A stretch of 64,000 bases of DNA from Novosphingobium sp. (lineage in GTDB: Bacteria; Pseudomonadota; Alphaproteobacteria; Sphingomonadales; Sphingomonadaceae), in NCBI RefSeq assembly GCF_020852455.1, contig NZ_JADZAT010000017.1:39200-103199 (forward strand), written 5' to 3'. Shown here piece by piece: positions 53,075-62,775 of this stretch. The notes beneath the pieces are model-generated. The model saw only the letters and a list, made by a program, of their open reading frames with translations, searched no databases and had not been told where the DNA came from. Every line of letters starts with the position of its first letter. Position 1 is the first letter of the stretch. Position numbers and translations under genes: made by a program.

Positions 53075-55357
53075 ATGACTGCCGACACCCCCTCCGATTC
53101 AGATCCGATCGAACCCGTCTCCTTCGACAAGGCGCTGTCCGAGCGCTACCTGGTCTATGCGCTTTCGACGATCACCGCGCGCTCGCTGCCCGATCTGCGC
53201 GACGGGCTGAAGCCGGTGCACCGCCGCCTGCTGTGGGCGATGCGGCAGCTCAAGCTCAACCCCAACGATGCCTTCAAGAAGTCGGCCCGCGTGGTTGGCG
53301 ACGTGATCGGCAAGTACCACCCGCACGGCGATGCCTCGGTCTATGACGCGATGGTCCGGCTCGCCCAGGATTTCAGCCTGCGCTATCCGCTGGTCGAGGG
53401 GCAGGGCAACTTCGGCAACATCGACGGCGATAACGCTGCCGCCTATCGCTATACCGAAGCGCGGCTGACCAAGACCGCGATCCAGCTGATGGCCGGGCTG
53501 GATGAAGGCACGGTCAATTTCATCCCGACCTACAACGGCGAGGAGGAAGAGCCCGAGATCTTCCCCGGGCTGTTCCCCAATCTGCTCGCCAACGGATCGA
53601 GCGGGATCGCGGTGGGCATGGCCACCAACATCCCCAGCCACAACGTGGCCGAGATCATCGACACCACGCTGCTGCTGATCGACAACCCCAGCGCCGAACA
53701 CGAAGAGCTGATGCAGCACTTCAAGGGGCCGGATTTCGCCACCGGCGGGCTGGTGGTGGAAAGCGCTGCGGCGATTTCGAAGGCCTACGAAACCGGCAAG
53801 GGCGCGCTGCGCGTGCGCGGGCGCTTCTCGACCGGGCGCAATCCCGATGGCAGCTGGGAAGAGACCGGGATCGAGCGGCTGGGCGGCGGCCAGTGGCAGC
53901 TGGTGATCTCCGAAATCCCCTATCAGCTGGCCAAGGGCAAGCTGATCGAGCAGGTCGCCCAGCTGATTGCGGACAAGAAGCTGCCGATCCTGGAAGACGT
54001 GCGCGACGAAAGCGACGAGCAGATCCGCATCGTCTTCGTCCCCAAAAGCCGCAACGTCGATCCCGAACTGCTCAAGGAATCGCTGTTCAAGCTGACCGAC
54101 CTTGAAAGCCGCTTCGGGCTCAACCTCAACGTGCTGGATGATACCCGTACCCCCGGCGTGCTTTCGCTGCGGCTGCTGCTGCTCGAATGGATCAAGAGCC
54201 AGATCGACATCCTGATCCGTCGCAGCCAGCACCGGCTGGACAAGATCGCCGCGCGGCTCGAACTGCTTGACGGCTATATCATCGCCTACCTCAACCTTGA
54301 CCGGATCATCGAGATCATCCGCACCGAGGATGAGCCCAAGCCGGTGATGATGGCCGAATTCATGCTGACCGATCGCCAGGCCGAAGCGATCCTCAACATG
54401 CGGCTGCGCAGCTTGCGCAAGCTTGAGGAAATGGAACTGCGGCGCGAACACAGCGAACTGCTGGCCGAACAGGAAGAGCTGCAGAAGCTGCTCGACAGCC
54501 CGGCCCGCCAGCGCACCCGGCTGAAGCGCGACCTGGCGACGCTGCGCAAGGACTATGCCGAGGATACCGCGCTGGGCCGCCGCCGCACCACCATTGCCGA
54601 AGCCGCGCCGACGGTCGAATTCAGCATGGACGCGATGATCGAAAAGGCGCCGGTCACGGTGATCCTTTCGGCCAAGGGCTGGATCCGCGGCGCTTCGGGG
54701 CACGAAGCGCTCGACAAGGAATTCAAGTTCAAGGAAGGCGATGGCCCGGCCTATGCGCTGCACGCGCAGACCACCGACAAGCTGCTGGTCGCCTGCGACA
54801 ACGGCCGGTTCTATACCTTGGGCTGCGACAAGCTGCCCTCGGCACGCGGCTTTGGCGAGCCGATCCGGACCATGCTTGATATCGATGCCGGCGCGGAAAT
54901 CGTCGCGCTGCTGGTCTATCGGCCCAAGGCGCAGCTGCTGCTGGCCAGCAACATGGGCCGCGGCTTTGCCGCCGAGGCGGATGAATTGCTGGCCGAAACC
55001 CGCAAGGGCCGGGGGGTGATGACCACCAAGCCGGGGGTCAAGCTGGCGGTGGTGCGCGAAGTCCCCGCCGAGCACGATCACGTCGCCGTGGTGGGCGACA
55101 ACCGCAAGCTGGTGATCTTCAGCCTTGAGGAGCTGCCGGTGCTGGCCAAGGGGCAGGGCGTCACGCTCCAGCGTTACCGCGACGGCGGACTGGCCGATGC
55201 GACCACGCTCAAGCTGGAAGACGGGCTCAGCTGGAAGATGGGCGGCGACAGCGGCCGGACCCGCACCGAAAGCGACATGCGGTTGTGGAAGGTCGCCCGC
55301 GGCGCAGCGGGACGCCTGCCGCCGACCGGCTTCCCGCGGGATAACAAGTTCGGCTAG
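53075..55357 (+). CDS. parC: DNA topoisomerase IV subunit A
   Basis: The 760-residue subunit has [17 protein letters not shown] near the N-terminus, the quinolone-determining region [13 protein letters not shown] (Ser88 is the usual susceptible residue) and the catalytic Tyr126 in AAYRYTEAR. The C-terminal beta-pinwheel is complete. It decatenates chromosomes with ParE; parE is not in the window. Confidence 0.97.
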   Translation: MTADTPSDSDPIEPVSFDKALSERYLVYALSTITARSLPDLRDGLKPVHRRLLWAMRQLKLNPNDAFKKSARVVGDVIGKYHPHGDASVYDAMVRLAQDFSLRYPLVEGQGNFGNIDGDNAAAYRYTEARLTKTAIQLMAGLDEGTVNFIPTYNGEEEEPEIFPGLFPNLLANGSSGIAVGMATNIPSHNVAEIIDTTLLLIDNPSAEHEELMQHFKGPDFATGGLVVESAAAISKAYETGKGALRVRGRFSTGRNPDGSWEETGIERLGGGQWQLVISEIPYQLAKGKLIEQVAQLIADKKLPILEDVRDESDEQIRIVFVPKSRNVDPELLKESLFKLTDLESRFGLNLNVLDDTRTPGVLSLRLLLLEWIKSQIDILIRRSQHRLDKIAARLELLDGYIIAYLNLDRIIEIIRTEDEPKPVMMAEFMLTDRQAEAILNMRLRSLRKLEEMELRREHSELLAEQEELQKLLDSPARQRTRLKRDLATLRKDYAEDTALGRRRTTIAEAAPTVEFSMDAMIEKAPVTVILSAKGWIRGASGHEALDKEFKFKEGDGPAYALHAQTTDKLLVACDNGRFYTLGCDKLPSARGFGEPIRTMLDIDAGAEIVALLVYRPKAQLLLASNMGRGFAAEADELLAETRKGRGVMTTKPGVKLAVVREVPAEHDHVAVVGDNRKLVIFSLEELPVLAKGQGVTLQRYRDGGLADATTLKLEDGLSWKMGGDSGRTRTESDMRLWKVARGAAGRLPPTGFPRDNKFG

Positions 55358-55363
55358 GCAAGC

Positions 55364-55996
55364 CTAGCGCTTGGGGGTCAGCACCAGCCGGTCGTTCTCG
55401 ACCCGCCAGGTGGATAGCTGCGAGAGCAGGTTCATCCCCACCACTGCCAGCGTGCTGTTGGTATCCGGCATGATCGCCACATCAAGATTGCGCGCCTTGA
55501 TCGAGCCGAGCTGGAAGTCCTGCGCCAGACCAAAACGGGCAAAAACCGTGCCGTTGGCGGTTTCCATCTGACTGGGCAGCCGCCCGGGATTGGGAGCCAG
55601 GCCCAGCTGCGCGGCCTGACTTTCCTCAAGGCTGGTGAAGGTCGCACCGGTATCGATCATCACTGCAATGTCGTGGCCGTTGATCCGGGCGATGGCGCGG
55701 TAATGCCCGTCCGGTCCCAGCGGGATCACGGTTTCCTGGCCCACCACCTGCACCTCGCTGGCCGGGGTCAGCTGCAGGGCAAAGTCCGAACCCCTGGTGC
55801 TGCGCGCGGCGTCGATCACGATCAGCGCCACGGCCAGCCCCAGCGCGCCAAAGCCCAGTGTGCGCAGGTGATCGCCCAGCCGGCTCTGCCGCGCCTCAAG
55901 CCGCCAGCCGAGCGCGGCCATGACCAGTCCGGCCAGTGCCAGCAGCACCAGCGGCTGGCCCAGCAGCCATTCGTGGAGCGGTGGTTCGCCCTTCAT
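55364..55996 (-). CDS. Retropepsin-like aspartic protease (TIGR02281 family)
   Basis: The 210-residue membrane-anchored protein has two N-terminal membrane helices (about 12-31 and 45-62) and a clan AA protease domain (about 85-205) with the catalytic MIDTGATFTSL, Asp115. It is a single-domain, retropepsin-like enzyme that should work as a dimer. The start overlaps the CCA-adding enzyme stop by 4 bp. Confidence 0.9.
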   Translation of the reverse strand: MKGEPPLHEWLLGQPLVLLALAGLVMAALGWRLEARQSRLGDHLRTLGFGALGLAVALIVIDAARSTRGSDFALQLTPASEVQVVGQETVIPLGPDGHYRAIARINGHDIAVMIDTGATFTSLEESQAAQLGLAPNPGRLPSQMETANGTVFARFGLAQDFQLGSIKARNLDVAIMPDTNSTLAVVGMNLLSQLSTWRVENDRLVLTPKR

Positions 55997-57273
55997 TTTC
56001 GGCCTTCCAGTTCGGCATCGAGCAACGCGGCGATGCGGGTGTCATCGGGGAAGCCTTCGGCCACCCAGCGCGCTTCGACCGCCTGGAGGACGCGGGCCAC
56101 TTCGGGTCCGGCCTTGACCCCGCGCGCGACGATCGCGCCGCCCTTCAGGGAGAAGGCGGGAATTTGCCAGTCTTTCAGCGCGGCCACGCTGGCGCCCGCG
56201 AGCAGCAGCCGGTCAAGCGCGGCGTCGCGGCCCAGGCGATAGGCCAGGGCGCGGGGATCGATCGATCCTCCCCCTGTGGGGGAGGTGGCAGGCCGCAGGC
56301 CTGACGGAGTGGGAGTGTTGCCCGGCTTGCCCCCTCCGTCATCGCTGCGCGATGCCACCTCCCCCACAGGGGGAGGATCTGAGTTTCGCCCTGCCGCCAG
56401 GGCCAGACGCTTTTTCTGCGCGCCGGACAGGCGAAAGCGGCTGGCGACGGCCTCGGCCAGCGGCGCCTCGGGCGGCAACAGCGCGGCCAGGCGGCGCAGC
56501 GCATCGGGCGCGATCTCCTGCTTGCGTTCTTCGGCGGTCAGCGCGGCCAGTGCGGCAACATCAGCTTCGGGCAGGACCACATCCAGCACCCCCAGCTGCG
56601 CCATCCGCGCCACGGTGGGGGCCGGATCGGGCAGGCCGAGCAGGTTCATCATCTCCATGCCCACGCGCTCGCGCGACAGGCCCTTGAGCGTGGCCTTGAG
56701 GTTTGAAATCGCCAATTCCGCTTCTGCATCGGCAGGTTGCGAGCCAAACCTCGCCTGGAACCGGAAGTAGCGCAGGATCCGCAAGTGATCCTCGCGGATC
56801 CGCTGATGGGCATCGCCGATGAAGCGCACCCGGCGTGCTTCAAGATCGGCGAGACCGCCGAACCAGTCAAACAGCTCGCCGCTGGCGGGATCGGCATAGA
56901 GCGCGTTGATGGTAAAATCGCGCCGGGCGGCGTCGTCCTGCCAGTCCTGCGCGAAGGCCACCGTGGCGCGGCGGCCATCGGTTGAAACGTCATGGCGCAG
57001 CGTGGTGATCTCGACATTGCCCTCAGGCAGTACCGCGGTGACGGTGCCGTGTTCGATCCCGGTGGGGATCGCCTGGATCGCATGCGCCTTGAGCCGCCGC
57101 ATAACCTCTTTGGGTTCCAGCGGGGTCGCGACGTCGATGTCCTTCACCGGCTGGCCCAGCAGGGTATCGCGCACCGCCCCGCCAACATAGCGCGCCTGGC
57201 CCGGGCCCAATGCAGCGATCAGCGCGGCCAGATCCTTGCGTTCGCGCCAGGGGGCGGGGGGGAGGATGGTCAT
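55993..57273 (-). CDS. CCA tRNA nucleotidyltransferase with repeat-encoded insertion
   Basis: From ATG 57273 (426 residues). The class II nucleotidyltransferase head has GGAVRD (31-36), DID (45-47), the RRDFTINAL segment and the LRILRYFRFQARFG helix. It adds or repairs the CCA end of tRNA. Residues about 299-337 are encoded by a palindromic repeat element (56264-56379) in frame, so the C-terminal domain carries an extra low-complexity loop. A GTG at 57285, inside another repeat, is an alternative start. The stop overlaps the protease start. Confidence 0.93.
   Translation of the reverse strand: MTILPPAPWRERKDLAALIAALGPGQARYVGGAVRDTLLGQPVKDIDVATPLEPKEVMRRLKAHAIQAIPTGIEHGTVTAVLPEGNVEITTLRHDVSTDGRRATVAFAQDWQDDAARRDFTINALYADPASGELFDWFGGLADLEARRVRFIGDAHQRIREDHLRILRYFRFQARFGSQPADAEAELAISNLKATLKGLSRERVGMEMMNLLGLPDPAPTVARMAQLGVLDVVLPEADVAALAALTAEERKQEIAPDALRRLAALLPPEAPLAEAVASRFRLSGAQKKRLALAAGRNSDPPPVGEVASRSDDGGGKPGNTPTPSGLRPATSPTGGGSIDPRALAYRLGRDAALDRLLLAGASVAALKDWQIPAFSLKGGAIVARGVKAGPEVARVLQAVEARWVAEGFPDDTRIAALLDAELEGRK
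56264..56379. repeat. Family-B inverted-repeat element inside the CCA-adding enzyme gene
   Basis: A perfect 27-bp inverted repeat (56264-56290 and 56353-56379) encloses a 62-bp core. Each arm has hairpin 1 (CCTCCCC/GGGGAGG) and is followed inward by a small hairpin 2, GGCC-GCA-GGCC on one side and TCGC-GCA-GCGA on the other, then TGACGGAG. The gene stays open through it, adding about 39 residues. Confidence 0.85.
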
Positions 57274-57280
57274 GGGCGGG

Positions 57281-57427
57281 TTCACGCGGAGGCGCGGAGG
57301 CGCGGAGGGTTTGGGGCTGGCCGCAGGCCTCTACCCGAATGGACTGGTTGATCAGGCGACGTCAGATGAATTTCAAGCGGCTCCGCCGCGACAAGGAAGC
57401 CTCCGCGTCTCCGCGTCTCCGCGTGCA
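57281..57427. repeat. Family-D inverted-repeat element upstream of the CCA-adding enzyme gene
   Basis: The left arm at 57281-57309 is built from CGCGGAGG-type units (GGCGCGGAG repeated), and the right arm at 57400-57427 is the inverted form (CTCCGCGTCTCCGCGTCTCC). Inward hairpins are GGCC-GCA-GGCC (57319-57329) and GCGGC-TCC-GCCGC (57377-57389). It fills the 163-bp gap between the CCA gene and the NUDIX gene. Confidence 0.85.
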
Positions 57428-57436
57428 CTAATTCCA

Positions 57437-58018
57437 TCACCACGCGATCCTTTTCGCCAGGTTGGCGATGATCCCCGCGGTCACGCCCCAGATCCGGTGT
57501 TCCTGCCATAGGATCTCGATATAGCTTCTTGTTCGACCCTGCCAAAATCCCGAATGATGCGTGTGGTTGGCGGGATCGAACACGAAATCGACCGGGGCCT
57601 CGAACCAGGCCGCCACTTCGGTCGGGCTGGGGTGCAGTTCGATATCGGGCGGGACCACCGCCAGTACCGGAGTGATCGCATAGCCCGATCCGGTGCGATA
57701 GGTATCGCTGGTGCCGATCACGGTCACGTCGCGCTCCCGGATGCCCAGTTCCTCATAGGCTTCGCGCAGCGCGGCCTCCTCCGGGCTTTCACCGGGATCG
57801 ATCTTGCCGCCGGGAAAGGCGACCTGGCCGGGGTGCGAGCGCATGTTGGACGGACGGTGGATCAGCAGGAAGCCAGGGCGATCGTCGCGTTCGGTCATCG
57901 CTGCCAGCACGGCGGCGGGGCGCAGCGTTTCGGCGGCAAACTCCACCTCGTCGCGGTGCTCGATCGGCGCGGCATGGCCTTCGGCGTGGAGCCGGGTGAG
58001 GCGTTCGATCAGGCTCAT
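57437..58018 (-). CDS. NUDIX hydrolase, CoA pyrophosphatase-like
   Basis: The 193-residue protein carries a full Nudix box (GX5EX7REUXEEXGU pattern from about residue 70: GKIDPGESPEEAALREAYEE). The DRPGFLLIHRPSNMRSHPGQ segment before it, with the upstream SHPGQVAFPGG, is typical of the CoA-diphosphatase (YeaB/NudL-like) group. It hydrolyses CoA or acyl-CoA to 4'-phosphopantetheine and 3',5'-ADP. The start overlaps the DUF1285 stop by 4 bp. Confidence 0.9.
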   Translation of the reverse strand: MSLIERLTRLHAEGHAAPIEHRDEVEFAAETLRPAAVLAAMTERDDRPGFLLIHRPSNMRSHPGQVAFPGGKIDPGESPEEAALREAYEELGIRERDVTVIGTSDTYRTGSGYAITPVLAVVPPDIELHPSPTEVAAWFEAPVDFVFDPANHTHHSGFWQGRTRSYIEILWQEHRIWGVTAGIIANLAKRIAW

Positions 58019-58554
58019 GCCGGAACCAGTGAAAAGGTTGCGCCCTGGCTGGTGACTGCCAGATCGGCATCGGCCAGTTCGACCAGTTGCAGCCAGGTGC
58101 TGCGGTTGATCCGGGCATCGGTGCCGTGGCGCACGCTCAGGTAAAGCGCCGGCAGCTCGGGATCGCCGCGCGCCACCAGCGGGTGGTCGGGCCCGGCCAG
58201 CACCAGATCGTCGGTGTTGAGCCGAAAGGCCAGCGCATCACCCTGGCGCATCACATCGGTGGCCATGAAGGCCGCGTCCTCGACCGCGATCGCCTGTTTT
58301 TCGTGCGGGGTGACCAGCCAGTGCTGCCCCTCCGGGTCGCGCCACAGCAGGCTGGCGAAAGCGCGAACCATCGCCGCGCGCCTGATCTCGCCGCCATCAT
58401 GAAACCAGCGCCCATCGGCGCGGATCGTCATCAGGCTGTCCGAGACATTCGTGGGCCGCCACTGCTCGACCGGCGGCAGCTTGCGCTGCGCCTGCAGCGC
58501 GGCAATTTCCTCCAGCGAAAGCGAGGCAAGTTCGGGCGGCGGTTCATAGGGCAC
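58015..58554 (-). CDS. DUF1285 family protein
   Basis: I place the start at GTG 58554 (179 residues, MPYEPPPELASLSLEEI). The frame stays open to an ATG at 58659, but those 35 extra residues are encoded by repeat element E and are unlikely to be native. The DUF1285 region includes GRWFHDGGEIRRAAMVRAFASLLWRD (quoted in part) and VTPHEKQAIAVEDAAF. Function unknown. It is coupled to the NUDIX gene by a 4-bp overlap. Confidence 0.85.
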   Translation of the reverse strand: MPYEPPPELASLSLEEIAALQAQRKLPPVEQWRPTNVSDSLMTIRADGRWFHDGGEIRRAAMVRAFASLLWRDPEGQHWLVTPHEKQAIAVEDAAFMATDVMRQGDALAFRLNTDDLVLAGPDHPLVARGDPELPALYLSVRHGTDARINRSTWLQLVELADADLAVTSQGATFSLVPA

Positions 58555-58591
58555 GAAAGGGCGATGCCAGATCGTTGCGCTGGGGACAATG

Positions 58592-58738
58592 ATACTCGCA
58601 CAAAGACACAAAGACACAAAGGCACAAAGGCGATCCGGCGAAGCCGGTTTCCAATCCATTGCTGGCCTTTAGCAGATGCTGACGGCAACCTTCGGTCGCG
58701 GCAGTCTTCTTTGTGCCTTTGTGTCTTTGTGCGAGTAT
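58592..58738. repeat. Family-E inverted-repeat element
   Basis: The arms are built from CACAAAGA(C/G)-type units. The left arm (58592-58630) repeats GCACAAAGACACAAAG and the right arm (58700-58738) is its inverse ending CTTTGTGCGAGTAT. Inward hairpins are CCGGC-GAA-GCCGG (58635-58647) and GCAACC-TTC-GGTCGC (58685-58699). It lies between the DUF1285 and GNAT genes. Confidence 0.85.
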
Positions 58739-58741
58739 TCT

Positions 58742-59257
58742 CTAACCCACCCAGGGCCCCAGCGCGCCTTCGCGCGGCAGCACCGCCGGATTGTCGCAGC
58801 GCACCAGCAGGCGGCGCGGCTCCCACGGACCGGGGAGCTGCCAGCCGCCGGTATGTTCGGCAGTAAAGCCCCAGAAGCGGCCATAGTATTCGGGATCGCC
58901 GATCATCACCTGCGGCAAGGGCGCGCGCGGATCGAGCGCGGCAAGGCTCGCGCTCATCAACGCCTTGCCATAGCCCGCGCCCTGCGCCGCCGGATCGACC
59001 GCGACCGGACCGACCAGGATCAGCGGATGCCGGCGCCCTTCGGGATCGGTCAGCGCCACCGGCCAGCACTGGATCGTGCCGACCAGGTGTTCGCTCGCAT
59101 CGATCGCGGCGAATGACAGGCCGGGCAGCCAGTCCACCCCGTCGCGCAGCTTGTAGGCGGTGCGCTGGCGGCGCTCCGGCTCGAACGCACGGTCGAGCAG
59201 CGCTTCGATCAGCGCGGGATCGACATTGTCGAGCGGGATGAGCGTGGCCTGGGACAT
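58742..59257 (-). CDS. GNAT family N-acetyltransferase
   Basis: The 171-residue protein has the acetyl-CoA binding motif AVDPAAQGAGYGKALM (Q-x-x-G-x-G/A, about residues 91-106) and the GDPEYYGRFWGF segment of the COG3153-like GNAT group. The acceptor substrate is unknown. Its stop codon sits right at the edge of repeat element E. Confidence 0.9.
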   Translation of the reverse strand: MSQATLIPLDNVDPALIEALLDRAFEPERRQRTAYKLRDGVDWLPGLSFAAIDASEHLVGTIQCWPVALTDPEGRRHPLILVGPVAVDPAAQGAGYGKALMSASLAALDPRAPLPQVMIGDPEYYGRFWGFTAEHTGGWQLPGPWEPRRLLVRCDNPAVLPREGALGPWVG

Positions 59258-59297
59258 TGGCCGCGCGCGTTAGGGGCACGGGGGGGCTTTGTCGATG

Positions 59298-60431
59298 CTA
59301 TTTGCGCGAAAGCCGCAGCAGGCGGCCGCCCTTGCCGTCTTCCAGCACGTAGAGCGAGCCATCGGGCGCCTCGCGAATTTCGCGGATCCGGTTGCCCAGC
59401 GGATAGCGCGCCTGCTCGCTGGCCTTCTCGCCATCGATCCGCACCCGGACCAGACCGCCGCTGCCCAGGCCCGCGATCAGAGCCTGGCCTTGCCATTCGG
59501 GCCACATCTTGCCCGAATAGAAGATGAAATCGCCCGGTGCGATCACCGGGTTCCAGCTGATCCCCGGCTGGGCCAGATCGGGGCGGGTGGCATTGCGCGG
59601 GATCGGCTTGCCGTCATAATGATCACCGTCCGAAACCAGCGGCCAGCCATAGTTCTGCCCGGGCTTGACCAGATTGAGCTCGTCCCCGCCCGCCGGACCA
59701 TGTTCAAGATCCCACAGGCGGCCTTGGGCATCGAACTGCAGGCCCAGCACGTTGCGGTGGCCATAGGACCAGATCTCAGCCGAAACCCCGCCCTTGTCGG
59801 CAAAGGGATTGCCGGGGGCAGGCGTGCCGTCGAGATTGAGGCGGACGATCTTGCCCAGGTTGACCGAGAGATCCTGGGCAGGCGTGAACTTCTGCCGATC
59901 GCCCGAGGAGACGAACAGGTATTTGCCATCGGGCGAAAAGGCGATGCGGTGCGAATAGTGGCCTTTGCCGGTAACCTTGGGAGTCTGGCGCCAGATGATC
60001 CTGGGCGGCTGGAGCCAGGCCAGCCGATCCTTGTCCAGCTGGGCCAGCGCAACAACGGCGCCGCGCGTATTGTCCGGCCCGGCTTCGACCCAGCTGAGGT
60101 AAATCAGGCCGCTGCGTTCGAAATCCGGAGCAAGGGCAACGTCGCCCAGTCCGCCCTGGCCGCCATAGTCGATGCCGGGAAGTTCCAGCGTGGTCGCTAC
60201 GCGGCTTCCGTCCCAGTGCTTTAGTCTGCCGGCCTTTTCGGTGACCAGGATATTCGTCCCACGCGGCAGAACCGCCATGGCCCATGGCTCATCGAAAGTG
60301 CCCAGCACCTCAACCTTGAAGGCGTCTTCCTCAACGCGCACCACGGGCGGGCTATCCCCGGCGGCGCTTTGGCCGCAACTTGCGGCGAAGAGGGCGAGGG
60401 GGGATAGGGCGGTCAGGAGTTTGCTGCGCAT
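59298..60431 (-). CDS. GSDH-family (PQQ-dependent sugar dehydrogenase-like) lipoprotein
   Basis: From ATG 60431 (377 residues). The N-terminus [19 protein letters not shown] is a lipoprotein signal (lipobox AASC). The beta-propeller matches the Glucose/Sorbosone dehydrogenase family: [42 protein letters not shown] (quoted in part), and [23 protein letters not shown] with the ligand residues. Similar proteins include Asd and YliI. A PQQ pathway is not visible here. The start codon overlaps the rnhB start on the other strand within a CATG. Confidence 0.88.
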   Translation of the reverse strand: MRSKLLTALSPLALFAASCGQSAAGDSPPVVRVEEDAFKVEVLGTFDEPWAMAVLPRGTNILVTEKAGRLKHWDGSRVATTLELPGIDYGGQGGLGDVALAPDFERSGLIYLSWVEAGPDNTRGAVVALAQLDKDRLAWLQPPRIIWRQTPKVTGKGHYSHRIAFSPDGKYLFVSSGDRQKFTPAQDLSVNLGKIVRLNLDGTPAPGNPFADKGGVSAEIWSYGHRNVLGLQFDAQGRLWDLEHGPAGGDELNLVKPGQNYGWPLVSDGDHYDGKPIPRNATRPDLAQPGISWNPVIAPGDFIFYSGKMWPEWQGQALIAGLGSGGLVRVRIDGEKASEQARYPLGNRIREIREAPDGSLYVLEDGKGGRLLRLSRK

Positions 60432-61056
60432 GGCTGCCAATCTGGGTCACATTCAATCGCTTGCCAAGGGGGCATATGTGATCGGCGTCGATGAGGCCGG
60501 GCGCGGGCCGCTGGCGGGGCCGGTGGTGGCGGCTGCCTGTCTGCTCGGTCCCGATGCGCCCGCCGGGCTCGACGATTCCAAGAAGCTGTCGGCCAAAAAG
60601 CGCGCGCGGCTTGAGCCGCTGATCCAGCAGAGCTGCCGCTGGGCGCTGGGGGTGATCGAGGCGGACGAGATCGACCGGATCAACATCTTCGCCGCGACCA
60701 TGCTGGCGATGACCCGCGCGGTCGGCGCGCTGGTGGCCGAGCTGGGGGATGAACCCGGCGAAGTGCTGATCGACGGCAACAAGACCCCCGCCGGGCGGGT
60801 GCCCGAATGGCGCTGGCAAGCCCGCGCGATCGTTGGCGGGGATGCGCTGGAGCCGTGCATTTCCGCCGCCTCGATCCTGGCCAAGGAGCACCGCGACCGG
60901 GTGATGCAGGCCGCCGCGCTGGCGCATCCGCACTACGGCTGGGAGCGCAACATGGGCTATGGCACCGCCGAACACCTGGCGGCGCTTCGCCGGCATGGGC
61001 CGACGCCGCTTCACCGCAAGAGCTTTGCCCCGGTGGCGCAACTGGTGATGTTCTAA
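60430..61056 (+). CDS. rnhB: Ribonuclease HII
   Basis: From ATG 60430 (208 residues). The catalytic acidic residues are Asp21 and Glu22 in [13 protein letters not shown] and the Asp in [21 protein letters not shown] and HKSF-like ends ([15 protein letters not shown]) fit the family. It removes RNA primers and misincorporated ribonucleotides. The start overlaps the GSDH gene start in CATG, so a later start (GTG 60478) is possible but would trim only the leader. Confidence 0.95.
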   Translation: MAANLGHIQSLAKGAYVIGVDEAGRGPLAGPVVAAACLLGPDAPAGLDDSKKLSAKKRARLEPLIQQSCRWALGVIEADEIDRINIFAATMLAMTRAVGALVAELGDEPGEVLIDGNKTPAGRVPEWRWQARAIVGGDALEPCISAASILAKEHRDRVMQAAALAHPHYGWERNMGYGTAEHLAALRRHGPTPLHRKSFAPVAQLVMF

Positions 61057-61060
61057 GTCT

Positions 61061-61236
61061 CCTTCCCCCTTGATGGGGGAAGGATGGCGCAGCTTGCGGG
61101 CTTGCCCGCTAGCGTAGCCTGGATGGGGGTGATTTCGCCGACAGGCCCTGCGCTCGTTCGCCAAATCACCCCCACCCAACCTGCGCTAGGCAGCAAGCTG
61201 CCAAGCTATGGTATCCCTCCCCCATCAAGGGGGAGG
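61061..61236. mobile_element. Family-A inverted-repeat element without cargo
   Basis: Arms at 61061-61133 and 61165-61236 match the arms around the DUF559 gene in order and spacing. Hairpin 1 is CCTTCCCCC/GGGGGAAGG and, on the other side, CCTCCCCC-type. Hairpin 2 is GCGGGC-TT-GCCCGC (61096-61109) and GGCAGC-AA-GCTGCC (61189-61202). Tails read GGATGGGGGTGAT. Only 31 bp separate the arms, so no gene is present. It sits between rnhB and the ccrM leader. Confidence 0.8.
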
Positions 61237-61254
61237 TGAAGAAAAATGCAGATC

Positions 61255-62587
<1,333 letters not shown>

Positions 62588-62613
62588 GGTCATTTTCACC
62601 TCTGAAAGTCATC

Positions 62614-62751
62614 GTCACCCTGAACTTGTTTCAGGGTCCATGGTTCAGCATCGTTCAAAGCCCGGTGTAAGGATGCTATCCTCACGGTTTGCTGTCTCTC
62701 TTGGCCAAGGAGCTGGCCTCACGATGGACCCTGAAACAAGTTCAGGGTGAC
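62614..62751. repeat. Family-C inverted-repeat element between ccrM and folP
   Basis: Perfect 28-bp arms at 62614-62641 and 62724-62751 (GTCACCCTGAAC then TTGTTTCAGGGTCCAT) enclose 82 bp. They match the element at 41563-41696 except at the loop bases. It fills most of the 188-bp gap between the genes. Confidence 0.9.
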
Positions 62752-62775
62752 GAGATTGGTTGGTAAGGCAGGCAC

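Noticed and set aside
53099..55081. 660-aa open frame antisense to parC
   Set aside because: Same reason: parC is complete and conserved on the plus strand.
57281..57309. Possible GC-rich tandem-repeat gene end
   Set aside because: The CGCGGAGG units belong to the inverted element family D and not to a coding repeat.
58592..58738. CRISPR-like array of short direct repeats (CACAAAGA units)
   Set aside because: The units are about 9 bp with no spacers, and the whole is an inverted repeat pair. No cas gene is nearby.
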